DNA from: Ignisphaera sp.
GTDB taxonomy: Archaea; Thermoproteota; Thermoprotei_A; Sulfolobales; Ignisphaeraceae
NCBI GenBank assembly: GCA_038735125.1
Contig: JAVYNU010000011.1
Location: forward strand, 1-57,610
Length of the DNA: 57,610 bases
Direction of reading: 5' to 3'
Part shown: positions 16,294 to 25,850 of the stretch, in pieces
Position numbering within the stretch: the stretch's first letter is position 1
Layout of the letters: each line of letters starts with the position of its first letter
The notes under the pieces: model-generated
What the model was told of the DNA's origin: nothing
Seen by the model: only the letters and a program-made list of their open reading frames with translations
The model's database searches: none
Position numbers and translations under genes: made by a program

Positions 16294-17445
16294 TCACCTC
16301 TTCAAAATAGTTACAGTTGTTAGTGTTGCAACACCCCCAGTATTCATGGCAAGTCCATAATCAGCTTTGCCCACTTTAACACCCGGGAAATCTCCTCTAA
16401 GCTGCATAGCTATCTCAGCCACTTGATAAACCCCTGTAGCGCCAACTGGGTGGCCCCTCGCCTTCAGCCCTCCACTCAAATTGATAGATGGTTTGTCTCC
16501 CGCTGCAAATCTACCGTCTTTTATAAGCTTCCACGACTCTCCCAACTCAGCAAAGCCGAGCCCCTCAATCGATAGAAGAGCTGTTATTGTAAATGCATCA
16601 TGTATCTCTGCAACATCTATATCCCTTGGTCCAACACCAGCCATCTTATACGCTTTTTCAGCTGCTATCCTAACGCTCATTGGGTTGAGCAGATCCTCCC
16701 TAGATGCTAGGTCAAGGCCGTCGCTTCCCATGCCAACTCCAACTATCTGGATAGGGGTATCACTAATTTTTCCAGCAACATCCTCTGAAGCTAGTAATAC
16801 AGCAGCTGCTCCATCGCCTATAGGTGAAGAGTCCATCAATCTTATTGGATCTGCTATAACAGCCGATTTCAAGACATCCTCTACTGTTATTTTATTTCTT
16901 AGCTGTGCATAGGGGTTTTGAGAGCCGTGTTCATGCATTCTAACAGGCCATATTGCAAGATCCTCTCTCTTCGCTTCGTATCTATGCATATAGAGCCTCA
17001 TTACAAGGGCGTTGAGCGCTACAAAACTCGTTCCATATATTGCCTCGTGCTCGAAATCAGCTGCTTGTGCTAGTGCGGCTGTTGTTGTTGTTGTTGGGTA
17101 GTCAGACATCTTCTCAACCCCAATAACAAGCACCTGGTTGTATAGCCCTGAGGCAACAAGTGCATAGCCAGCCGCTATAGCATGTCCCCCACTTCCACAT
17201 GCAGCCTCTACCTTGAATCCCCCTCTACCTCTGAGACCAATTGCATCTGCAACCAATGCAGCTAAAGAGTCTTGCTGGAAAAGCGAGCTGCTCATCATAT
17301 TACCAACAACTATGGCCTCCGGAGAAAACAGTTTAACGTCGTTAACAAGGTTTTTCACAGCCATGTGAACAAGCTCTTGGAATCCCTTGTCATAGTGCCT
17401 ATCAATCTTCGCCATGCCAACTCCTGTCACGAACACCCTTCTCAA
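16294..17445 (-). CDS. Thiolase (acetyl-CoA C-acyltransferase), archaeal type
   Basis: A 383-aa thiolase-fold protein. Catalytic features are the nucleophilic Cys in VEAACGSGGHAIAAGY, His in DVAEIHDAFT, and the GHPVGATG block near the C-terminus; the final Cys of bacterial thiolases is replaced in AMNTGGVATL. Archaeal enzymes of this group condense two acetyl-CoA to acetoacetyl-CoA for the mevalonate pathway and form a complex with DUF35 and HMG-CoA synthase. SCP-x-like thiolases of unknown substrate share these features. The start is TTG at 17445, with GTGATG a few bases upstream. It heads a leftward run with the DUF35 gene. Confidence 0.92.
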   Translation of the reverse strand: MRRVFVTGVGMAKIDRHYDKGFQELVHMAVKNLVNDVKLFSPEAIVVGNMMSSSLFQQDSLAALVADAIGLRGRGGFKVEAACGSGGHAIAAGYALVASGLYNQVLVIGVEKMSDYPTTTTTAALAQAADFEHEAIYGTSFVALNALVMRLYMHRYEAKREDLAIWPVRMHEHGSQNPYAQLRNKITVEDVLKSAVIADPIRLMDSSPIGDGAAAVLLASEDVAGKISDTPIQIVGVGMGSDGLDLASREDLLNPMSVRIAAEKAYKMAGVGPRDIDVAEIHDAFTITALLSIEGLGFAELGESWKLIKDGRFAAGDKPSINLSGGLKARGHPVGATGVYQVAEIAMQLRGDFPGVKVGKADYGLAMNTGGVATLTTVTILKR

Positions 17446-17595
17446 ACTGCATCACATTGCAAATGTTTTTGTACAAGGGTTATATAAAGCATATTTTTCC
17501 GTAAGGCCAACCATATACTAGATGTCTTGAGTCATGCCCACTGAACTGTGATGAGTATCGGGGTATAGGAAGAAAAGTTGATGGGTGATGCCACT

Positions 17596-18738
17596 ATGGA
17601 GTTTAGGACTCATTATTGGAGTATGCTAAGACCCGATGCCGTGGAGGCGCTACATAACGAGGTGTTTAGAAAGGTTCTAAGCTGGTACTACTCAGTGTTG
17701 GTAGAGGACTACCCAGCTAAATTCCACATTGTAAAGGTCGTTCCAATACCAAGTGACATCAATATAAACTCTTGTGATGAGGAATGCTTGTGGGGTGTTC
17801 ACCGAGAACTTGAGAAGAACTTCCTATCGCTATGGAGAGAGGTTAGGAAAGAGGGCATAAAATTCAGAGAGTTTAAGAAGAGGTATGGAGAAGTGCCTAG
17901 AAGCTTCCTCGACTTGAAAATAGCCATAGCTAAGAGCATCCTGAGAAACTGCAGGTTTTGTGAATGGAGATGTGGAGTCGATAGATATGCTGGAAATAGG
18001 GGGGTTTGCAGGCTGGATTCGAGGACCTATGTACACAGCTGGTTTCTGCACATAGGTGAGGAAGCGCCTCTAGTGCCCAGTGGAACGATATTCTATGGGA
18101 GCTGCAACTTCAGGTGTGTATACTGTCAAAACTGGGATATATCACAGGAAAACCCGTTTAGCGGGGTTGTTGTTGAACCACGGCAGCTAGCATTAATGCA
18201 AAAAGAGCTTAGAGATAGTGGTGCGAGGAACATCAACCATGTTGGTGGTGAGCCAACACCGAATCTACACATAATTTTGGAGAGTCTAAGGTATCTAGAT
18301 GTGAATGTTATACAGTTGTGGAACAGTAATTTCTATATGAGTCTAGAGTCGATGGATCTGCTAAAGCATGTGATTGACATATGGCTTCCAGACTTCAAAT
18401 ATGGTAACAACGAATGTGCCTTGAGGTTATCAAAAGTCCCTAGATACGTCGATGTTGTTGGCAGAAACCATAAGATTGCAGTTGAATGGGGGGACATGAT
18501 AATAAGGCATCTGGTTCTGCCAAACCACATAGAGTGTTGCTCGAAAAAAGTTTTGAAGTGGATTGCAGACAACCTGCCGCTGGACAGAGTGTTGGTGAAC
18601 ATAATGGATCAGTATAGGCCAGAGTACAAAGCATTTGAATACAAAGACATTTCGAGAAGGCCCTCAGCAAAGGAGTTGGAGGAGGTTTTCGACTATGCAG
18701 ATAAGCTAGGAATTCTCTGGAGAGATATATCGAGATAG
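17596..18738 (+). CDS. Radical SAM protein of the PflX type
   Basis: About 380 aa. The radical SAM motif is in YGSCNFRCVYCQNWDIS (CX3CX2C), and it sits inside the block typical of the PflX/COG1313 family: SWFLHIGEEAPLVPSGTIF before and GARNINHVGGEPTP after. An N-terminal Cys cluster (NCRFCEWRCG...GVC) may bind a second Fe-S cluster. The family is related to pyruvate formate-lyase activating enzymes, but the target of archaeal members is unknown. Two in-frame ATGs are possible. The one at 17596 is preferred because GGTGAT lies 6 nt upstream; the other at 17581 would add five residues. The next gene starts about 100 bp downstream. Confidence 0.9.
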   Translation: MEFRTHYWSMLRPDAVEALHNEVFRKVLSWYYSVLVEDYPAKFHIVKVVPIPSDININSCDEECLWGVHRELEKNFLSLWREVRKEGIKFREFKKRYGEVPRSFLDLKIAIAKSILRNCRFCEWRCGVDRYAGNRGVCRLDSRTYVHSWFLHIGEEAPLVPSGTIFYGSCNFRCVYCQNWDISQENPFSGVVVEPRQLALMQKELRDSGARNINHVGGEPTPNLHIILESLRYLDVNVIQLWNSNFYMSLESMDLLKHVIDIWLPDFKYGNNECALRLSKVPRYVDVVGRNHKIAVEWGDMIIRHLVLPNHIECCSKKVLKWIADNLPLDRVLVNIMDQYRPEYKAFEYKDISRRPSAKELEEVFDYADKLGILWRDISR

Positions 18739-18841
18739 ACAAAGCCAAGTTGAGAAGGATTCATCGAAGTGGCAAACAATTTGTGCTCCTGCTTAAAACT
18801 CTGTTTTAGAAGATATTGTGTAGTAGCTGAGGATTCTGACT

Positions 18842-20350
18842 ATGGAGTTGAGAGACATATTGAAACACTATTCTAACCCCATAGTGAAAGAGACTATATT
18901 TGATTACTGCAAAGACAGGTGGGTTGCGGTAGAGGGAGCAGTCGAGAATAGCAGAATATTCGTTAGATATTTCGGTAAAAAACCTCTGAAGCTCGACAAC
19001 ATGAATACTCTCCTCGATATTCTGACAAAATATAGGCACTTGAATCCTAGAACAGTCTACGCCTCTCTCAACATTTACGGCAAGTTAGGTGCGATAGAAG
19101 ACATTGAAAACCCCCTCAACATTGCTGCTACAACACCTTTTTGGGATATAGATGTTGAGGGTTTGGAGAACTGGAGACTAGCCATAGATGCTGCAAAAAT
19201 CATAGTCGACTTTATAACGAGTAGATATGGCCAGCTGAAATCTTTGTACATTGTCTGGAGTGGTGAGGGTGCTCATGTGAGATTGCATGAGAGGGCAATA
19301 CCCCCAGAGATCTTTGATACCTATAGCCCAGTTGATGTTGCCTATGCCATTGTTGAGTATGTGCTTGAGAATGTGAAGGATAAAATATCTGAGTTGGCTC
19401 AGAGGTCTGGGGGCAAGGTCAAGGTGGAGAATCTTGTAGACCCCAAAAGAGTTTTCACAGCCCCGCTATCTATCCACAGAAAGCATGATCTAGTCGCTGT
19501 TGTCATAGATGCTAAAAACATGGATTCATTTGATATAAGCTGGGCTAGCATCAGAAACTTCAAAACAGATGACTCATGGAAATATTTTAGCCCTGGAGAG
19601 GCCGAAGCTCTTGTTAGAGATGCTATAAAGATTCTCTCAGAGAAGAGACATAGATATAGAATAGCTATAGGATCTGGCAAGAGAGTTTTAGCTGAAGGGG
19701 ATATAGATAGGTTCAATGTTATGGCAGTTCTCCAGGCTGCCAGATACTACCTCCTGACGGGAGATCTTGAAAAGGCTAAGAGCTTTGGATTGAACAGAGC
19801 TATCTTCTATGCATATCTCAAATATTATGGCAGATTCAAAGCCCATAGCAAGAGAAGAGAGGGGCTAAAGGAAATCGAGCCGACAACCCTGGGCCCCGAG
19901 GATCTTGCAACCAAAGGGTCTCCCAAATCTCTGCCCATCGAAGATGGCGTTGAAACATCTAGTGATGGCTTTTTCATGATTGGTGGTAGGGTTCAAACAC
20001 CAGATGAATTCGATAGAAATGTTGTTAGAAAAATAGAGGCAATAGCACCTTTCGACATTGTTTGGGAGGCTACACTAAAATACATCTCAAGGTTTCCTAA
20101 ACACATTCTAGTCGATCCACAAAAGTTTTACAAACATGTCTATGAGCCTGTAAGAGACGGTTTTACGAAGAAAGTTGTTGAGGAGATTATAGAGCCTCCA
20201 CCGCAACAACTATACGTTAAAAAGGATGAGAGGAAACCAGTCGATGTTGAGCCTATAATAAAACATGCTTCCCTAATGAAGTGGGCTAAGAAACCCTCGT
20301 CTCCAACCTCTCAACAGATGCAGAGTAGGGATGAAGAGAGTCAGCAATGA
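18842..20350 (+). CDS. Archaeo-eukaryotic primase-superfamily protein, extended
   Basis: A 502-aa protein whose N-terminal 270 residues carry the primase (AEP) signature. Motif I is PFWDIDVE (D102, D104), motif II is VWSGEGAHVRLHE (S140, H145) and a later block DPKRVFTAPLSIHRKHDLVAVVID matches the nucleotide-binding SLH region and third acidic motif. A polar C-terminal part of about 200 residues has no recognised family and ends in a Gln/Ser-rich tail. Canonical crenarchaeal PriS is about 330 aa and has a zinc knuckle, which is not seen here. It is therefore either a diverged primase small subunit or a paralogue acting in repair or priming. The ATG at 18842 begins MELRDILKHY. The 3' end overlaps the convergent cinA-like gene by 65 bp. 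Confidence 0.75.
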   Translation: MELRDILKHYSNPIVKETIFDYCKDRWVAVEGAVENSRIFVRYFGKKPLKLDNMNTLLDILTKYRHLNPRTVYASLNIYGKLGAIEDIENPLNIAATTPFWDIDVEGLENWRLAIDAAKIIVDFITSRYGQLKSLYIVWSGEGAHVRLHERAIPPEIFDTYSPVDVAYAIVEYVLENVKDKISELAQRSGGKVKVENLVDPKRVFTAPLSIHRKHDLVAVVIDAKNMDSFDISWASIRNFKTDDSWKYFSPGEAEALVRDAIKILSEKRHRYRIAIGSGKRVLAEGDIDRFNVMAVLQAARYYLLTGDLEKAKSFGLNRAIFYAYLKYYGRFKAHSKRREGLKEIEPTTLGPEDLATKGSPKSLPIEDGVETSSDGFFMIGGRVQTPDEFDRNVVRKIEAIAPFDIVWEATLKYISRFPKHILVDPQKFYKHVYEPVRDGFTKKVVEEIIEPPPQQLYVKKDERKPVDVEPIIKHASLMKWAKKPSSPTSQQMQSRDEESQQ

Positions 20351-21098
20351 ATTTTGCAACATCTTCAGCTATTTTAATAGCTTTTTCACTGCTCTCATCT
20401 GAGGCCATTATATATAGCTCTATAACTGGCTTGCCAAGTTCTTCTCCTCTTGGATGCGACTTGACATATATCCTAGCGAATTTCTTAACGGCTTTCTCGA
20501 TGAATGGAGCTAAGGAGGCCTCTGGAACACCCACCAACCTAATAGTTATCTCTGCTATGTGAATACTTGGACCAATGCTTTTTAGCCTTGGCTCAACCCA
20601 GCCCTCCCACATACTCATCATCTCATTTGGGACGCCAGGCAGGGAAACAATGATGGTGTTTTCATGTTCTATCCAGCTGCCAGGGGCTGTTCCAATAGGG
20701 TTTGGAATTGGCTTTGCACCCTCTGGTAGATAGGCCATTTTAATCCTCTCTGGCGTTAGTGGCAAGCCCCTCTTATCGTACTTCTCCTTAACAGCTTTGA
20801 AGGCCTCTTCATTTAGAATAAGTCTTCTATTCAAAGCTTTTGCAACGGCTTCCAAAGTTCTATCATCGTATGTTGGTCCAAGACCCCCTGTTGTTACTAT
20901 GACTCTGGGACTATCATGCAATAACACACTACTTAAATATTTCGAGACAATCTCAACATCATCAACAAGGGTTATTACACCTATGACGTTGAAGCCAAGT
21001 AAAGTAAGTCTTCTGCCAATGTAAGCAGCGTTTGTGTTTACAACTCTTCCCTGAACAAGCTCTGTACCGATTGTAAATATCCATGCAGTGTAGCTCAT
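20286..21098 (-). CDS. CinA N-terminal (molybdopterin-binding) family protein
   Basis: A 270-aa COG1058 protein: IFTIGTELVQGRVVNTNAAYIGRRL at the start, then VIVTTGGLGPTYDDRTLEAVAKAL and LPGVPNEMMSMWE, the MoCF-like fold shared with MoaB and MogA. In bacteria this domain of CinA hydrolyses ADP-ribose or works in pyridine-nucleotide recycling with a C-terminal deamidase, which is absent here. Archaeal stand-alone versions are common and their substrate is unsettled. ATG at 21098. The stop lies 65 bp inside the convergent primase-like gene, so the ends of the two messages are complementary. Confidence 0.87.
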   Translation of the reverse strand: MSYTAWIFTIGTELVQGRVVNTNAAYIGRRLTLLGFNVIGVITLVDDVEIVSKYLSSVLLHDSPRVIVTTGGLGPTYDDRTLEAVAKALNRRLILNEEAFKAVKEKYDKRGLPLTPERIKMAYLPEGAKPIPNPIGTAPGSWIEHENTIIVSLPGVPNEMMSMWEGWVEPRLKSIGPSIHIAEITIRLVGVPEASLAPFIEKAVKKFARIYVKSHPRGEELGKPVIELYIMASDESSEKAIKIAEDVAKFIADSLHPYSASVERLETRVS

Positions 21099-21265
21099 GG
21101 ATAATTCGCCACGGTGTGCTATCTGATTAAGTTTTAGATTTTGGCTTAATAAATATGTTTAGCAATTTCGTGAAGCTTTTTATAAAAATTCTTTAATCTG
21201 GCTATCCTTCTCACTAGGCTACGCATCCAGGTTTGGCCAAGGCCCTGCACAAAAGGTGCCTTGAG

Positions 21266-22192
21266 TTGAAGATGTATCCACAGTGTGTGGTATGTCAAAT
21301 TAATGTTCGTTATAGGGATTTGGAGAAAGCGAGGAACATGAACAATAACGAGAAGATAGCTGTGATGAGCAATGTTATTGGCATTGTAAAAGATTTTATC
21401 GATGAATGTTCAAAAGAGACAGCATACCCTTGTGTACCAACTATTCTTGCAACAAAGCTATTCAGATTTATGAAAAAGGTTTTAGGCAGCGATGATCCTT
21501 ATCTAGATGAGAAAATAGCTTCTCATAAAGAGGCTTTAAAGCTTTACGATAGTGTTAAGAAGATTGTTTTTAGCGAAGCTGATGTTGGCAAGCAGTTAGA
21601 GAGAGCCATAAGATTTTCTATACTTGGCAATCTCCTCGACATTGGTGTGCTCAATTACACCCCTCCAAAGGTTGAAGAGATTATTGAAAAGGCTTTGAAG
21701 ATGGATATCTATGGGGATCTCATCAAAGCTATAGACATTTTGCTAAACTCGAAAAATGTTGTTGTGATACTTGATAACGCTGGCGAGGCTGTTTTTGATA
21801 AACTGTTAGCGGATGTTCTAAGAGAGAATGGCGCAAAGGTTTACGCCATTGTTAAGGGCAGGTCCTTCCAAAACGATGTAACGATAAAAGATGCTTTTGT
21901 AGCTGAACTCGATAAAAGTTTTGATGTTGTGCTCGATACTGGGACTGACGCCTCTAGTATTTTCTTAGATGAGTTGAGGGAGGAGGCAAGAAAAGCTATA
22001 GAGGAGGCTAATGTGATAGTTGCGAAGGGTATGGCTAACTACGAGTATATCACAGAGGTTGAGAGGGTCCTCGGCAAAACGGTTATATACCTTCTAGTAG
22101 CAAAGTGTATGCCAATATCTATCGACACAGGAATACCGTTGGGCAAAGCAGGTGTTTTAGTCCACAGAGCTAGACGAGTAGATTCTATGTGA
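21266..22192 (+). CDS. DUF89 metal-dependent phosphatase (damage-control type)
   Basis: About 308 aa of the DUF89/ARMT1 family, metal-dependent phosphatases thought to hydrolyse damaged or surplus phosphometabolites such as sugar phosphates. Diagnostic motifs are the N-terminal PQCVVCQ, the central VVVILDNAGEAVFDKLLADVL (Asp and Asn of the metal site), VVLDTGTDASS and IVAKGMANYEYI near the C-terminus. The annotated-looking start at 21233 (TTG) adds residues outside the family. A TTG at 21266 follows AAGGTG by 7 nt and immediately precedes KMYPQCVVC, so it is preferred; ATG 21272 is possible. No operon partner overlaps it. Confidence 0.88.
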   Translation: MKMYPQCVVCQINVRYRDLEKARNMNNNEKIAVMSNVIGIVKDFIDECSKETAYPCVPTILATKLFRFMKKVLGSDDPYLDEKIASHKEALKLYDSVKKIVFSEADVGKQLERAIRFSILGNLLDIGVLNYTPPKVEEIIEKALKMDIYGDLIKAIDILLNSKNVVVILDNAGEAVFDKLLADVLRENGAKVYAIVKGRSFQNDVTIKDAFVAELDKSFDVVLDTGTDASSIFLDELREEARKAIEEANVIVAKGMANYEYITEVERVLGKTVIYLLVAKCMPISIDTGIPLGKAGVLVHRARRVDSM

Positions 22193-22266
22193 ATACCAAA
22201 GCTTTATAAAACCTGGATAACACTGTGCTTAGACACTTGGAGACTTTGTAGTGGTGCATCAAAATA

Positions 22267-23616
22267 ATGTCATATGAGTACATGTGGATGGGAGAACAAA
22301 GAAAAAGGCCTGTAGCTACAATAGCCATTGTAGCCATAAACGTTGCTGTATACCTATACACGTCTTACCAAAACTTCTTCGCTCAGACAACAGATGAATG
22401 GGTCAACACCCTCTCATACATACCAGTTCTCCTCCAAACACCGTCTCAATGGTATAGAATTATAACAAGCATGTTTACACATGCAGACATATTCCACATA
22501 TTCTTCAACATGTGGTTTCTATACTTCTTCGGCTCCGAAGTCGAGAAGAGGTTGGGCAGCCTAAAGTACCTAATACTCTATTTCGCCTCTGGTCTCCTAG
22601 CAATAGTTTTCCACACAGCCTTCATACCGATAGGAGGTGGCATAAACCTTGTTATCCCAGCTCTCGGAGCCTCTGGAGCCATAAGCGGTGTGCTTGGAGC
22701 ATACCTAATGCTTTATCCAAGAAGAAAGCTGTCAGGCTGTTATCTAATACTGATAATACCTCTGTGCTTCACAATGACAGCATCGTGGTTTCTTTTGCTG
22801 TGGTTCGCCACACAGGTTATCTACGGCTATCTCAAGTTCGGTGGCGTAGCATTTTTTGCTCATGTCGGCGGGTTTGTGAGTGGAATTGCACTTGTATACC
22901 CCTTTGCCAGAAGGAGGGAAGCTACGGTAGAGCCGCTATACCAGCCATTCTTCATGGAGTGGAGGCATAGACCCGGTCTCGGAAGAACACTCAAAGCAGT
23001 TCTTGCAATACTTCTACTAGCCGTTATTGGCGGAGCAGCATACGCAACATTGATAGCCCCATCGATGAGCGGAGTCTACATGTACACAATAAGGGTTGTT
23101 GAAAATGGTGGGATCATGTCAGAGGACCAGGCATTCTTCTCGCCACCAAGCGACTCTGTGCCTCCATCTACTGACAACCCGAGGATCGTCTTTAACAGGC
23201 TTCTATGGTCTGGAATGCTTGTAAATCCTAGCTATCCAAGCAATGAGGTTGTTAGGTTGCAGTTTTCAGGTAGAATTAGAGATCCCAACTATGGTCTGAA
23301 CATAAGGCTTTCAGTTGATGGTTCAGCCATGTATGACTCGAATCACATTCTAAAAAGCTTCAACGGATCTATAAAAACCGATGTTATTAACGTTGGATAC
23401 TATTGGCTGTGGCCTGTAGCAAGCATAGGCGAGTACAAAACATTTTCTGTCAGCATCGATGGAGAGGATGTTGCAGGCAATGTCGGCCCCACAATAGTCT
23501 TTCCATTTGCAGGGATCTCGACACTTATGTCAATTCTAGCGCTATACATATCCATATACAAGGATCGTGAAATAGCCGAAGAGGAGCTGTGGTTTGTAAC
23601 ACCGTTTCAGATATAG
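22267..23616 (+). CDS. Rhomboid intramembrane serine protease with extra C-terminal domain
   Basis: A 449-aa polytopic membrane protein. The rhomboid core (about 15-215) has the oxyanion residues H77 and N81 in FHIFFNMW, nucleophile S136 in ALGASGAISG, and the catalytic His199 in FFAHVGGFVSG. After a seventh hydrophobic helix (about 240-262) comes a domain of about 160 residues that is Ser/Asp/Pro-rich and beta-like. A final helix (about 415-435) and short tail close the protein, so this domain probably faces outside. Rhomboids cleave membrane-spanning substrates. Its 3' end is 1 bp from the MoaB start, suggesting a shared message. Confidence 0.9.
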   Translation: MSYEYMWMGEQRKRPVATIAIVAINVAVYLYTSYQNFFAQTTDEWVNTLSYIPVLLQTPSQWYRIITSMFTHADIFHIFFNMWFLYFFGSEVEKRLGSLKYLILYFASGLLAIVFHTAFIPIGGGINLVIPALGASGAISGVLGAYLMLYPRRKLSGCYLILIIPLCFTMTASWFLLLWFATQVIYGYLKFGGVAFFAHVGGFVSGIALVYPFARRREATVEPLYQPFFMEWRHRPGLGRTLKAVLAILLLAVIGGAAYATLIAPSMSGVYMYTIRVVENGGIMSEDQAFFSPPSDSVPPSTDNPRIVFNRLLWSGMLVNPSYPSNEVVRLQFSGRIRDPNYGLNIRLSVDGSAMYDSNHILKSFNGSIKTDVINVGYYWLWPVASIGEYKTFSVSIDGEDVAGNVGPTIVFPFAGISTLMSILALYISIYKDREIAEEELWFVTPFQI

Positions 23617-23617
23617 G

Positions 23618-24130
23618 ATGATCGAATTGAGTGCGCATGGACATGAACACCTTTTTGTTGATAGATTCTCTATATGCTTCATAGTCACAAGCGATAGTGT
23701 TTTAAGAGGCTTGAAAACCGATGAGATAAGGCCTATAGCAGAGAATCTTGGTAGCCTATGCCCAAAGGCTCTTTTAAATGGCTATGTGGTTATAGGCAAT
23801 AGTATTGGGGATATAAGGAAGGTTGTTCTAGACAATGCAAATAGATGCGATGTGATTGTCGTGTCTGGGGGGACTGGCATAAGCAGGAAAGATGTTAGTG
23901 TAGAAGCTGTCGAGCCTGTTGCAGACAAGGCTCTGCCGGGTTTTGGAGAGCTCTTTAGAGCTATGAGCTATAGAGATGTTGGTGCTAGAGCATATCTATC
24001 GAGAGCCTCTGCCTATGTTGTAAACAGCTCCTTGGTCTTCATTGTGCCGGGTAATCCAAGCGCTGTCAAACTGGCGCTGGAGATAATATGTGAAATGGCT
24101 CTGCATGCGTTGTACGAGGTAAGGAGATGA
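23618..24130 (+). CDS. moaB: MoaB/MogA-family molybdopterin protein
   Basis: A 170-aa protein with the MoaB signature VSGGTGISRKDVSVEAVEPV, then FGELFRAMSYRDVGARAYLSRA and VFIVPGNPSAVKLALEI. In archaea MoaB adenylylates molybdopterin before insertion of tungsten or molybdenum. N-terminal strands (FSICFIVTSDSV) show the expected fold. It starts with ATG one base after the rhomboid stop (TAGG-ATG), so the two are translated from one message. A MobA-like gene near 4 kb would act later in the same pathway. Length is normal. Confidence 0.92.
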   Translation: MIELSAHGHEHLFVDRFSICFIVTSDSVLRGLKTDEIRPIAENLGSLCPKALLNGYVVIGNSIGDIRKVVLDNANRCDVIVVSGGTGISRKDVSVEAVEPVADKALPGFGELFRAMSYRDVGARAYLSRASAYVVNSSLVFIVPGNPSAVKLALEIICEMALHALYEVRR

Positions 24131-24145
24131 ATAACTGCTGAGGGT

Positions 24146-25783
24146 ATGCACATATTGACAGACGATGGAAATAGCGGTGAATATTTAATAGAGTCTCTAA
24201 GGCTTGCCGCGGGAAACACATTTATTCTATTTCTTGGCGAGTTTCTATACAATTTGATACTAGCAATAGGTTCTTTCTTCATTGCTAGGATTCTTGGTAG
24301 CGAGGGATATGGTGCATTTTCTCTAGCTTTGGTGCCCCCGCTCTCACTTGTTTCGCTAATGTCTCTAGGGATAGACACGGCCGCAACTAGGTACATACAA
24401 AAATTTCTTGCTGAGAAGAGAAGAGGGTATGCAGTAAGGGTTATTAAAGCATCGCTTCTTCTTAGACTTAGCATAAACCTAGTTGGATTTGCGCTATGCT
24501 TTTTGCTTTCAACACAGATGGCACAGATGTTTACTAATAGAGCTGAGCTTGGGCCATATGTTAAGGTAACATCCATTGTAGCTCTTTTCCAAGGTCTCTA
24601 CAGCTTGTTTTTAGCAATTTTCATTGGTATGAACATGGCTGTGGGCGCATCTATAACAAAAGTTGTTTACAGCATTTCGAAGATCGTCATATCGATTTCT
24701 CTTCTAGCAATATTTGGCATGGGTGTTATGGGGGCTTTGCTAGGGAATATTGCTGGATATGCAATCTCGCTGGTTGCTGCTACAGCCTTTCTAGTAATAT
24801 TGTTGCGCAGGTCTGGCAATGATGAAGCTGGGGATGTGAGGGGTATTACTGTAGAGCTTCTACGCTATGGCATACCACTATACATTTCGTCGACAGTCTC
24901 TATAGCAGTTTCTATATATCAGAACCTTTTATTGGCATATACACTACCACTTACTGACATAGGGGGTTATAGAGCTATATCCAATTTTAGTGTGCTCATA
25001 TCAGTTGTATCCGCACCTATCTCTGCATCGCTCTTACCCCTCTTCACACAGTTCTATGCAAGGTCTCAGAAGCTTGATGAGCTACTCGATCTATTGAATA
25101 GGTACACAGCCTTTGTTTTAGTGCCTGTTACTATGGCTGCAATGATATTTTCTAGAGAGCTCATATACCTTTTCTACGGCTCTCAATATCTATTTGCCTA
25201 TCGATATCTCCCCCTACTGCTTGCGCCAAACCTGTTATCAGGCCTTGGAGGAGTTACCGTGCCAGCCTTGCTGAATGCTGTTGGAGATACCAAGGCAAAT
25301 ATGAAGGCATCTATAATATCTTCAATAGTTCTTGTAGCAACATCTTATATACTAACCATTGTTCTTGACCTTGGTCTGTGGGGATATCTAACATCTCTTC
25401 TAATATCATCGATTGTAGGTACCATAGCAGCTATACAGTATGCTAAGCGATACGTGATGAGGGTTGTTAATGTTAGGGAAAGCATAGGAATATACGCTGC
25501 ATCGGCTGTAGCGCTAGTTGCTGTTGTCCCAATATTCTATATTCCTATTCCAAGGCTTGTAAGCTTGTTTAGACTTGCTGTTGGATTCACACTATTTGTC
25601 TTGGTTTACATAGCTTTATCGATTTATGCTCGAATAATTGGCGAAGCCGATATAAAATTCTTTGTAAATGCATTTAGCAAATTCCCGCTGGTAAATGTGG
25701 TGATGGATATTTTGGCGAGATATGCCATTGCCTTGACCAAACTTGTGAACAGCTCTAGGAGGGGGCGCAAGAACCTTCAATAG
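24146..25783 (+). CDS. Polysaccharide flippase, Wzx/MATE superfamily
   Basis: A 545-aa protein with about fourteen hydrophobic helices spread along its length, as in the Wzx/oligosaccharide-flippase branch of the MOP superfamily. The N-terminus (LGEFLYNLILAIGSFFIARILGSEGYG) is typical, including the RxxGxxxYG turn. Such proteins move lipid-linked sugars across the membrane for N-glycosylation or surface polymers; archaeal S-layer glycosylation is the likely context. ATG at 24146 follows a GAGGGT. It begins 15 bp after moaB but no functional link is evident. No glycosyltransferase lies nearby. Confidence 0.85.
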   Translation: MHILTDDGNSGEYLIESLRLAAGNTFILFLGEFLYNLILAIGSFFIARILGSEGYGAFSLALVPPLSLVSLMSLGIDTAATRYIQKFLAEKRRGYAVRVIKASLLLRLSINLVGFALCFLLSTQMAQMFTNRAELGPYVKVTSIVALFQGLYSLFLAIFIGMNMAVGASITKVVYSISKIVISISLLAIFGMGVMGALLGNIAGYAISLVAATAFLVILLRRSGNDEAGDVRGITVELLRYGIPLYISSTVSIAVSIYQNLLLAYTLPLTDIGGYRAISNFSVLISVVSAPISASLLPLFTQFYARSQKLDELLDLLNRYTAFVLVPVTMAAMIFSRELIYLFYGSQYLFAYRYLPLLLAPNLLSGLGGVTVPALLNAVGDTKANMKASIISSIVLVATSYILTIVLDLGLWGYLTSLLISSIVGTIAAIQYAKRYVMRVVNVRESIGIYAASAVALVAVVPIFYIPIPRLVSLFRLAVGFTLFVLVYIALSIYARIIGEADIKFFVNAFSKFPLVNVVMDILARYAIALTKLVNSSRRGRKNLQ

Positions 25784-25850
25784 CTTTTTTGCATTCCCTT
25801 GCAAGCTTTTAAATTAAGAACACATACTGTATACATTGCTGGGTGTGAAC

